From: Pseudomonadota bacterium
GTDB lineage: Bacteria; Pseudomonadota; Alphaproteobacteria; Rhizobiales; Xanthobacteraceae
Assembly: GCA_023431725.1 (NCBI GenBank)
Contig: JAEYVN010000368.1
Coordinates: 1-8,450, forward strand
Length of the DNA stretch: 8,450 nt
Direction: 5' to 3'
Part shown: piece by piece, positions 1 through 5,311 of the stretch
Layout of the letters: the number at the start of each line of letters is the position of its first letter
Numbering within the stretch: position 1 is the first letter of the stretch
Notes under the pieces: generated by a model
Databases searched by the model: none
Told to the model about the DNA's origin: nothing
What the model saw: only the letters and a program-made list of their open reading frames with translations
Position numbers and translations under genes: made by a program

Positions 1-634
1 GTGCAAAGCCGGTTGAAAAATCAGCATCCCCCTTTTCCAGCAATGCGCGGCGTGTGCCGGCCGATGGCACATCACGTGCGATGATCCTCCGCACCTTGGG
101 GAGCGGACCGCTCTTCCAGGCATCGAAACGTGCGAGCACAGTTTCGGTGCCGGGCTTCCAGCTTTCAATCCGATAGGCCCCGCCGCCGGCTTCGTTGTTG
201 CGCAGCCAGTTCATCGCCCATGGGTCCGCCTCGGTGGCGTTCTTTCTCGCCAATTCGGAATTGACCACGAATGGCACCACCACCGCGACATTGAACAACA
301 GTATCTTGTCCTCCCGCACATAGTCGATGCGGAAGGTGTGGTCGTCGACGACAACGAATTGCTCGGGATTGCGCAGCGAACCGGCCGACATCTGGAAGGT
401 CGGAAAGCCGCCGACCTTCACTGCACGGTCAAACGACCATTTCACGTCGAGCGCTGTGACCGGTGCGCCGTTGTGAAAGGTTGCATCCTTGCGAAGATTG
501 AACGCGCAGGACATGCCGTCCGAAGCGACCTGCCAGCTCTCCGCCAGTTCGGGCGCAAGCGTGCCGCGGTCGTAGGACGGCGTGCCATCCGGCAGCCAAG
601 CGCGGACTCGTGAATCAGCGAGGAGCGTGCCATC
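1..634 (-). pseudogene. ABC transporter solute-binding protein, family 5, 5'-truncated and cut by window edge
   Basis: The minus strand stays open for about 211 codons from near base 634 to the window edge and reads as the first lobe of a family-5 (DppA/OppA/NikA type) periplasmic binding protein. Such proteins deliver peptides, nickel or other solutes to an ABC importer. Recognisable segments in order are TLAPELAESWQVASDG, FNLRKDATFHNGAPVTALDVKWSFDRA, VVDDHTFRIDY, GGGAYRIESWKPG and VPSAGTRRALLEKGDAD. These correspond to the family's usual 'LAESW', 'FHDGTPVTAEDV' and 'G(T/A)GPY' blocks. What is missing is the start: no ATG or GTG with a signal peptide lies upstream in this frame, and the reading runs straight into DNA that encodes rlmB on the other strand. 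Intact members have a secretion signal plus roughly 50-70 mature residues before this point. I therefore infer a 5'-deleted remnant. The exact edge of homology (about 630-660) is uncertain. Family assignment is firm; pseudogene status is likely but not proven, because the 3' part is unseen. Confidence 0.75.
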
Positions 635-671
635 TAAGGCGCGTTGCGAATGTGTCAGGATGCCAGGCCGG

Positions 672-1475
672 ATGGGCAAAGACTGGACGAACAGGAAGCC
701 ATTCAAACGCAAGGACCGACCAGTGAAGCCGGGTCCACGCGCCCGTGGACGGTCGGAAGGCGATCTGTCCGTCGCGGTCCTCTATGGCTGGCATACGGTC
801 CAGGCGGCGCTGATGAACCCGCACCGGCGCATCCGCACGCTGTTCGCGACCGAAAATGCGGCCAAGCGGCTGGCCGAGGAAGGCGTTCCGTCGCAGATAA
901 CGCCGCAAATCGTCCGTCCCGACGAGATCGCGCGCAAGTTAGGGCCGGACGCGGTCCACAACGGCCTGCTCGCCGAAGCTGACCCACTCGATAATCCCGA
1001 TATCGCCGATGTGCCGGACGACGGCGTCGTGCTGGTGCTCGACCAGATCACCGATCCGCATAATGTCGGCGCCATCATGCGCAGCGCTGCCGCTTTCGGC
1101 GTGAAGGCGATGATCACTACCGCGCGGCATTCGCCGGAGGCGACCGGCGTGTTGGCCAAGTCCGCGTCCGGTGCGCTCGATGTCGTGCCGCTCGTGCTGG
1201 TACAGAATCTTGCGCGTGCCCTGACGGCGCTCAAGGAGCGAGGCTTCCTGCTGGTCGGGCTGGACAGTGAAGGCGAAGCTGATCTGGCACAGACCACCCT
1301 CACCGCACCGCTCGCGTTGGTGCTGGGGGCCGAAGGCAAGGGCCTCAGACAATTGACGCGCGAGACCTGTGACAGGACCGCGCGTCTCGATCTTCCCGGC
1401 GAGATCAAAAGCCTCAACGTATCGAACGCTGCGGTTCTTGCGCTCTATGTCGCAACGACACGGCTGAGGCGCTGA
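672..1475 (+). CDS. rlmB: RlmB-type 23S rRNA (guanosine-2'-O-)-methyltransferase, TrmH/SpoU family
   Basis: A 267-aa protein of the SpoU/TrmH class, cytoplasmic enzymes that transfer a methyl group from S-adenosylmethionine to a ribose 2'-OH. The closest functional match by layout is RlmB, which modifies a conserved guanosine (G2251 in E. coli) in the peptidyl-transferase region of 23S rRNA. A basic tail (residues 1-30) is followed by the small substrate-binding domain opening with LYGWHTVQAAL (37-47), then the knotted SPOUT domain. Its three motifs are visible: DQITDPHNVGAIMRSAAAFG (124-143, with N131 and R137), LVLGAEGKGL (217-226) and IKSLNVSNAAVLALY (245-259). ATG 672 is chosen because the basic start resembles the family. 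ATG 660 is in frame and also possible. The longer reading back to 582 would run over the binding-protein remnant and has no ribosome site. TrmH-class paralogues with other RNA targets cannot be excluded from sequence alone. Confidence 0.9.
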   Translation: MGKDWTNRKPFKRKDRPVKPGPRARGRSEGDLSVAVLYGWHTVQAALMNPHRRIRTLFATENAAKRLAEEGVPSQITPQIVRPDEIARKLGPDAVHNGLLAEADPLDNPDIADVPDDGVVLVLDQITDPHNVGAIMRSAAAFGVKAMITTARHSPEATGVLAKSASGALDVVPLVLVQNLARALTALKERGFLLVGLDSEGEADLAQTTLTAPLALVLGAEGKGLRQLTRETCDRTARLDLPGEIKSLNVSNAAVLALYVATTRLRR

Positions 1476-1488
1476 ATACGATCAGCGC
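1469..1488. other. Stem-loop across the rlmB stop codon
   Basis: GCGCTGA (1469-1475, ending with the TGA stop) pairs with TCAGCGC (1482-1488) around a 6-base loop. It lies between the convergent ends of rlmB and the secreted-protein gene. There is no T tract on either side, so it is not a classical intrinsic terminator. It could protect the 3' end or serve as a weak bidirectional terminator. Confidence 0.4.
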
Positions 1489-1507
1489 TCAACCAATGCT
1501 CGTTCGC

Positions 1508-1897
1508 TCAGTAATAGCGACGGATCGGCGGATAACCGGGGTAAGGACGATACGGCCGCGGCGCATAGGCAGCGCGATAGCCTGAGACATATGGATAACC
1601 GCCGACAGCGCGCGGTGCGTAATAGGTCTGCGGATAATAGTCGGTCAGCATCGGGCCGGCATAACGCGGTCCCTGATCGACTATATATTGCTGCACGATC
1701 GGCGCGGGCTGCACCAGGACCGGCGGCGGCTGAACGGCAACCATGACCGGTGCCGGCTGCACGAGTACCGGTGCCGGTTGAACGACGACCGACGCAACAG
1801 CGTAATCGGAATTACAGCCGCAGCCGGCTTGAGCGGTGCCGGCTGCCGACAAAGACACGGCGACAGCGGCAAGAACAGAGAATGCGACGCGAGACAT
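1508..1897 (-). CDS. Small secreted Pro/Val- and Tyr-rich repeat protein (hypothetical)
   Basis: A 129-aa predicted exported protein of unknown function. Residues 1-24 form a classical signal peptide (MSR, a hydrophobic Ala/Val stretch, then TAQA) with likely signal-peptidase I cleavage before GCGC. The cysteine there is not preceded by a proper lipobox. Residues 39-68 hold four imperfect copies of VQP(A/P)P(V/I). The rest (from about 71) is rich in Tyr, Pro, Gly and Arg and ends PIRRYY. Such low-complexity proteins are common in the envelope of Bradyrhizobiaceae and have no assigned role; a cell-surface or periplasmic structural function is only a guess. The start is supported by GAAAGG a few bases upstream. 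It lies 32 bases downstream of the next minus-strand gene, so the two are probably co-transcribed. It converges on rlmB. Confidence 0.75.
   Translation of the reverse strand: MSRVAFSVLAAVAVSLSAAGTAQAGCGCNSDYAVASVVVQPAPVLVQPAPVMVAVQPPPVLVQPAPIVQQYIVDQGPRYAGPMLTDYYPQTYYAPRAVGGYPYVSGYRAAYAPRPYRPYPGYPPIRRYY
1694..1783 (-). repeat. Imperfect tandem repeat encoding VQPxPV units
   Basis: Within the secreted-protein gene, four degenerate units encode VQPAPV (residues 39-44), VQPAPV (46-51), VQPPPV (55-60) and VQPAPI (62-67), separated by one to three residues. At DNA level the units share blocks such as ACCGGTGCCGG (plus strand) but have diverged, so recent slippage is not evident. Confidence 0.7.
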
Positions 1898-1929
1898 GAT
1901 GTGCCTTTCTTGATGAGAAAGATCGAGGT

Positions 1930-2436
1930 TTAGCGACGATGCGGAGGACGAGGACGCGGGTTCGGCGGCCAGGGTCCATTGAATGGTTCACCAAAATTGA
2001 CTTCCGGATAGATCGACATCTGGCCTGACGGCGCATAGTCGGTCACCGGCACGTTTGGCGACTCAGCGGACCACGACCGACTGAAGCTCTTGGCCTGTTG
2101 CGGCTTTGGTTGATTGGGTGACGGTTCGATCTCAAGACGGCCGACATTCGGCTGTCTACCCATCGTCGGGTAGTAATGCCGCGCAGGCCGGTAGTTCACC
2201 GGCGGATCGGGTTGCAGCGGCGGCGCATAAGGCGAAGGAATCACGGTCACCGGCACGGCCCCTGGCCGATAGAGACCGAAATCGCCGATCACCACACCCC
2301 ATGACGCATCCATGCCGTTGATCGGCACGGGGATATTCGATCGTCCCGGCACGACAAACGCCGGCTGGTGATCAGCACGTGCCAAATCACCCGCGCAACA
2401 GGATGCGACGCAGAACGCCAATAAAAACGCACGCAT
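1930..2436 (-). CDS. Small exported proline-rich protein (hypothetical)
   Basis: A 168-aa predicted exported protein of unknown function. Its N-terminus (MRAFLLAFCVASCCAGDLARA) can be read two ways. Signal-peptidase I could cleave after ARA at 19-21, or VASC (10-13) could act as a lipobox, making it a lipoprotein anchored at C13. The mature part opens with a conserved-looking block, VVPGRSNIPVPINGMDASWG (28-47), followed by GDFGLYRPG (51-59), which I associate with small exported proteins of Bradyrhizobium-type bacteria. The remainder is Pro/Asn/Tyr-rich and ends in a PRPRPPHRR tail. An in-frame ATG at 2463 would add nine residues; 2436 is preferred because it gives a normal signal peptide and has GGGAG and GGTGGG stretches upstream. 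It is the first gene of a likely two-gene operon with the secreted repeat protein 32 bases downstream. The pair may share an envelope role, but nothing in the sequence names one. Confidence 0.75.
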   Translation of the reverse strand: MRAFLLAFCVASCCAGDLARADHQPAFVVPGRSNIPVPINGMDASWGVVIGDFGLYRPGAVPVTVIPSPYAPPLQPDPPVNYRPARHYYPTMGRQPNVGRLEIEPSPNQPKPQQAKSFSRSWSAESPNVPVTDYAPSGQMSIYPEVNFGEPFNGPWPPNPRPRPPHRR

Positions 2437-2761
2437 GTACCCACCACTCCCGAAGGCGCACATCGCGCGCCCGCCGCTGTGGTGCAGTTATGACGATGCG
2501 AATTGGTCAGGCCGTTAATACCGTCCGGGATTCTCGGCATAGCCTTAATTCAAAGTGACCAGATCGCCGCCGGCGCTGGGACCGTCCTTGTGGTTCCTGG
2601 CCACGCGTCTCGCGCCCCGCCGACGGACCACTGGCCGGAGCAACACGATTGTGTCGTTCACGATCGCGCGAGCTGGCTCGGCAGCAAACATTTTTGCGGA
2701 CAAAAGAGCCGCACCCTGCCCCGGTTGCGCAAATGACCTGCCCAAAAACCGTAGCAAAGCA

Positions 2762-2786
2762 GGAACCGCGTACTATGTGCTGCGTT
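2762..2786 (+). promoter_or_regulatory. EcfG-type general stress response promoter
   Basis: GGAAC (2762-2766) and CGTT (2783-2786) are separated by exactly 16 bases. This matches the known alphaproteobacterial sigma-EcfG consensus GGAAC-N16/17-CGTT. Scanning GGAAC and GTTCC occurrences through the window by eye, this is the only full match I found. It sits upstream of a gene on the same strand, giving a leader of roughly 55-60 bases. Transcription would then depend on the PhyR-NepR-EcfG stress cascade; this is inference from the motif. Confidence 0.7.
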
Positions 2787-2793
2787 GCCGCAT

Positions 2794-2814
2794 CGGAACA
2801 GTGCCTGAGTTCCG
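2794..2814 (+). other. Hairpin in the leader of the exported-protein gene
   Basis: CGGAAC (2794-2799) and GTTCCG (2809-2814) form a perfect 6-bp inverted repeat with a 9-base loop. It begins just downstream of the predicted EcfG -10 and ends 35 bases before the start codon. It could be an mRNA stem in the leader or an operator; the sequence does not decide. Confidence 0.4.
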
Positions 2815-2849
2815 GGCGCCGCAAATTCGCCGCAGGAGGCGGAATAATA

Positions 2850-3275
2850 ATGAAACTTCTATCCACTCTGGTTCTGGCGGCTGCCGTGTCCGTTTCGATG
2901 GGGGCAGAAGCTCGAAATATCACCGCGAAGCAGAAGCCGAACTCGCCCGAAATCATGGTCGGGTCGGGACTGATTTGCGACACCAAGCAGCAGGCAACGA
3001 GATTCGTCGACCTGATGGTGGATGACAACCTCGTCGGTGAGAGCGCACAAAATGCTCTGGTCGCCGTCAACAACGAGGCGGGGCAAAGCGACGCCTGCGT
3101 GATGGCCACCGTCGGCTTTTTCCCGGGACAGAAAGTGGCTGAGGTCGAAAAGAACGGTTCGATCGTCAACGTGATCGAGGTGCTTGTTCTTGCGGTCGGC
3201 ACACCGGGCGGCCTGAAGATCATCGAACCGAAGATGTATTATTCGATCGTCCAGACCAAACAGCGCGTCACCTGA
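2850..3275 (+). CDS. Small exported two-cysteine protein (hypothetical), stress-promoter controlled
   Basis: A 141-aa protein of unknown function. Residues 1-21 form a signal peptide (MKLL, a hydrophobic core, then GAEA) cleaved probably before RNITAK, placing the protein in the periplasm or outside the cell. The mature protein has exactly two cysteines, C43 in GSGLICDTKQQATRFVDL and C83 in SDACVMATVGF, well placed for a disulfide. The order 'ICDT..Q..RFV', 'A..AVN.EA....AC' and a beta-rich C-terminal half resembles small exported proteins I associate with Bradyrhizobium-type bacteria, but no name is attached to them. The start is secure: AGGAGG at 2834-2839 lies 10 bases before ATG. Longer readings to 2649 are rejected because they lack a ribosome site. 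It is a single-gene unit, bounded by an EcfG-type promoter upstream and a strong terminator immediately downstream, so induction in stationary phase or stress is expected. Confidence 0.85.
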   Translation: MKLLSTLVLAAAVSVSMGAEARNITAKQKPNSPEIMVGSGLICDTKQQATRFVDLMVDDNLVGESAQNALVAVNNEAGQSDACVMATVGFFPGQKVAEVEKNGSIVNVIEVLVLAVGTPGGLKIIEPKMYYSIVQTKQRVT

Positions 3276-3299
3276 TTGGCTCATCACCGAAAGAAAAAG

Positions 3300-3328
3300 C
3301 GGCTCGCTACTTGAAGCGGGCCGTTTTT
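3300..3328 (+). terminator. Intrinsic terminator of the exported-protein gene
   Basis: CGGCTCGCT (3300-3308) pairs with AGCGGGCCG (3315-3323), 9 bp with one G-T wobble and a 6-base loop, followed by TTTTTGTTTG. It starts 24 bases after the TGA. It insulates the gene from the downstream permease. Confidence 0.85.
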
Positions 3329-3579
3329 GTTTGTTGTTTTATGATCGCGCCTCCACGCGAAAGGAATTCGTGCAAAATTCCGTTTCGACGCATCAGCGTC
3401 AATTCGTACGAAAAACTAGTACAATCAATCATTTATTGCGGCGCATCCAGACCTTTGGCGTACGACGAGTATCGCACAGACGAAAGCGCGAACATATCCG
3501 TTAATCCGGCAATGGGACGGTGACATCCGTCGGATTGCCAACGTCCCCATCAACGCACAACACAAGGGGATGAGCGCCC
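3329..3579 (+). promoter_or_regulatory. Upstream region of the MFS permease gene with putative promoter
   Basis: This gene-free stretch of 250 bases contains a locally AT-rich segment (about 3401-3436). TACAAT at 3420-3425 is a fair -10 hexamer, but no good -35 stands 16-18 bases before it, so the promoter call is weak. Nearby are the hairpin GACGC-ATCA-GCGTC (3387-3400), two copies of CGTACGA (3405-3411 and 3459-3465) and the inverted repeat ATCCG-T-CGGAT (3525-3535). All of these could be operator elements. AAGGGGA at 3564-3570 is the ribosome site of the permease. Confidence 0.3.
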
Positions 3580-5226
3580 ATGTCTTCCACCGCACATACC
3601 GCGACGTCCGTTCGCGGCGGCGGCATGACGAGAGACGAGAAATTCGTCATCTTCGCGTCGTCGACCGGCACCATTTTCGAATGGTACGATTTCTATCTCT
3701 ATGCCGTGCTGGCGCCGTTCTTCGCCGCACTGTTCTTCCCATCCGGCAATGATACTGCGGCGCTGCTCTCGGCCTTTGCCACTTACGCCGCTGGCTTCCT
3801 GGTACGTCCCTTCGGCGCGCTGCTGTTCGGCCGCATCGGCGATCTTGTCGGCCGCAAATATACGTTCCTCGTCACCATCCTTGTGATGGGTGCATCGACC
3901 TTCGCTGTCGGCCTGTTGCCGACCTTCGCGCAGATCGGCTGGCTCGCACCGATCCTCCTCGTGTCGCTGCGCCTGCTGCAGGGCTTGGCGCTCGGCGGTG
4001 AATATGGTGGCGCCGCCACCTATGTTGCCGAACATGCCCGTCCCAATGATCGCGGCTATGCGACTAGCTGGATTCAGACCACGGCCACGCTTGGCCTGTT
4101 CATGGCTCTGGCAGTCATCGGCATCTGCCGCGTCACCATGGATCCAAAGACGTTCTCCGAATGGGGCTGGCGTCTGCCATTCCTGGTGTCGGTTGTCCTG
4201 CTCGGCTTCTCGGTCTGGATCCGGCTCAAGCTGAATGAAACGCCGATCTTCCAGAAGATGAAAGAAGAAGGGAAAGGCTCGAAGTCACCACTGACCGACA
4301 GCTTCCTGCGCTATCCCAACAACAAATACGTGCTGCTCGCACTGCTCGGCGCCACCGCCGGTCAGGGCGTGGTTTGGTATACGGGTCAGTTCTACGCCTT
4401 GTTCTTCCTCACCATCACGCTGAAGGTCGACTATCTCACCGCTTACACTTTGATCGGCATTTCACTCCTGATCGGCACGCCATTCTTCATCTTCTTCGGC
4501 TGGCTGTCCGATCGGATTGGCCGCCTGAAAATCATTCTCGCCGGCTGTCTGATCGCGGCCGTGACCTACTTCCCGCTGTTCGGTGCGTTGACCAAGGCGG
4601 TCAATCCTGATCTTGCGGCATTCCAGGCCAATAACGAGATCAGCGTGGCGGTCGATCGCTCGACCTGCAACTTCCACGTCTTCGTAGGCCCCTGGTCGAA
4701 ATTCTCCGATTGCGACCGCGCCAAGGATTTTGTGACCAAGCTTGGCGTATCGTTCCACACGGAAAGTGCTCCGGCCGGAGCCGCACCGTCTCTGAAGATC
4801 GGCTCCGAAACCGTTCAAGGCTGGGACGCGAAGACCTGGACGGCGGCCTTCGCCAAGGCGGGCTATCCGGTCAAAGCTGATCCGGCCAAGATCAACTGGC
4901 CGCTGACGCTCCTGCTGCTCTTCATCATGGTCCTCTATGTGACGATGGTGTACGGGCCGATCGCAGCTTTCCTGGTCGAACTCTTCCCGACCAAGATCCG
5001 CTATACGTCGATGTCGTTGCCATATCACATCGGCAATGGCTGGTTCGGCGGCATGCTGCCCCTGCTCGCCACGGCGATCGTTGCGGCCACCGGCGATATC
5101 TATGCCGGTCTCTGGTATCCAATCGTGATCGCGGTGATGACGCTGGTCATCGGCGCAATCTTCTTGCGCGACACCAAGGATGTGAACATCGAAACCGAGG
5201 CGGGCTACGTCCAACCTGCCGAATAA
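3580..5226 (+). CDS. MHS-family MFS transporter (metabolite:H+ symporter) with large periplasmic insertion
   Basis: A 548-aa inner-membrane permease of the major facilitator superfamily, metabolite:H+ symporter group (relatives of ProP, KgtP and ShiA), expected to import a small organic solute with protons. Family signs are TGTIFEWYDFYLY (29-41) in helix 1, RPFGALLFGRIGDLVGRK (76-93) carrying loop 2-3 motif A, RLLQGLALGGEYGGA (131-145) in helix 4, and the second motif-A-like GWLSDRIGR (307-315) between helices 8 and 9. It is about 100 residues longer than usual. Residues 339-440, between helices 9 and 10 and predicted periplasmic, form a soluble insertion with two cysteines (C363, C378). The start at 3580 has AAGGGGA nine bases upstream; Met16 is an alternative. 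The substrate cannot be told: the insertion excludes a simple transfer from KgtP or ProP. A strong terminator follows, separating it from the kinase operon. Confidence 0.93.
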   Translation: MSSTAHTATSVRGGGMTRDEKFVIFASSTGTIFEWYDFYLYAVLAPFFAALFFPSGNDTAALLSAFATYAAGFLVRPFGALLFGRIGDLVGRKYTFLVTILVMGASTFAVGLLPTFAQIGWLAPILLVSLRLLQGLALGGEYGGAATYVAEHARPNDRGYATSWIQTTATLGLFMALAVIGICRVTMDPKTFSEWGWRLPFLVSVVLLGFSVWIRLKLNETPIFQKMKEEGKGSKSPLTDSFLRYPNNKYVLLALLGATAGQGVVWYTGQFYALFFLTITLKVDYLTAYTLIGISLLIGTPFFIFFGWLSDRIGRLKIILAGCLIAAVTYFPLFGALTKAVNPDLAAFQANNEISVAVDRSTCNFHVFVGPWSKFSDCDRAKDFVTKLGVSFHTESAPAGAAPSLKIGSETVQGWDAKTWTAAFAKAGYPVKADPAKINWPLTLLLLFIMVLYVTMVYGPIAAFLVELFPTKIRYTSMSLPYHIGNGWFGGMLPLLATAIVAATGDIYAGLWYPIVIAVMTLVIGAIFLRDTKDVNIETEAGYVQPAE

Positions 5227-5265
5227 CCAATCTCTGGACGGGCGGCAGCAGACGCCCTGCCACCT

Positions 5266-5293
5266 AAAGCCCCGCCCCCGGCGGGGCTTTTTG
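5266..5293 (+). terminator. Strong intrinsic terminator after the MFS permease
   Basis: AAAGCCCCGCC (5266-5276) pairs perfectly over 11 bp with GGCGGGGCTTT (5280-5290) across a CCC loop and is followed by further T residues. It lies 40 bases past the permease stop and ends less than 20 bases before the kinase start codon. The inverted repeat also reads with an A/T flank on the other strand. Confidence 0.9.
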
Positions 5294-5311
5294 TTCTAGA
5301 ATGGAAGCGCC

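Larger units (their letters stand above)
2437..2849. other. Divergent intergenic region, no supported gene
   Basis: About 410 bases lie between the two divergently transcribed exported-protein genes. Open frames exist on both strands, but none has a ribosome site, a recognisable protein or a boundary independent of the neighbouring gene, so I call no gene. The right part carries an EcfG-type promoter, a hairpin and a strong Shine-Dalgarno site for the plus-strand gene. The left part should hold the minus-strand promoter, but I find no convincing -35/-10 pair there. The stretch around 2560-2740 is GC- and Arg-codon-rich in several frames and otherwise unexplained. Confidence 0.6.

Noticed and set aside
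582..671. N-terminal extension of rlmB back to 582
   Set aside because: These codons are antisense to the well-conserved binding-protein remnant, lack a ribosome site, and extend beyond the usual family start.
782..1417. Long minus-strand open frame opposite rlmB
   Set aside because: It is an antisense shadow of a conserved methyltransferase: Ser/Arg/Ala-rich, without motifs.
1694..1783. Possible CRISPR or minisatellite
   Set aside because: The repeats are short, degenerate, in frame and coding (VQPxPV units), with no spacer structure.
2545..2757. 70-codon minus-strand open frame in the divergent intergenic region
   Set aside because: It starts with TTG, has no evident ribosome site or recognisable domain, and overlaps the EcfG promoter neighbourhood. 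Kept as gene-free, though a homology search could change this.
2555..3025. 156-codon plus-strand open frame across the intergenic region
   Set aside because: It runs out of frame into the exported-protein gene, has no ribosome site, and is Arg-rich in the way GC-rich shadow frames are.
3311..3523. 70-codon plus-strand open frame after the terminator
   Set aside because: Its start lies inside the terminator stem-loop, and the translation shows no protein-like pattern.
4462..5214. 250-codon minus-strand open frame opposite the MFS permease
   Set aside because: It is an antisense shadow rich in Asp/His/Arg, caused by the permease codon pattern. The plus strand clearly encodes the transporter.
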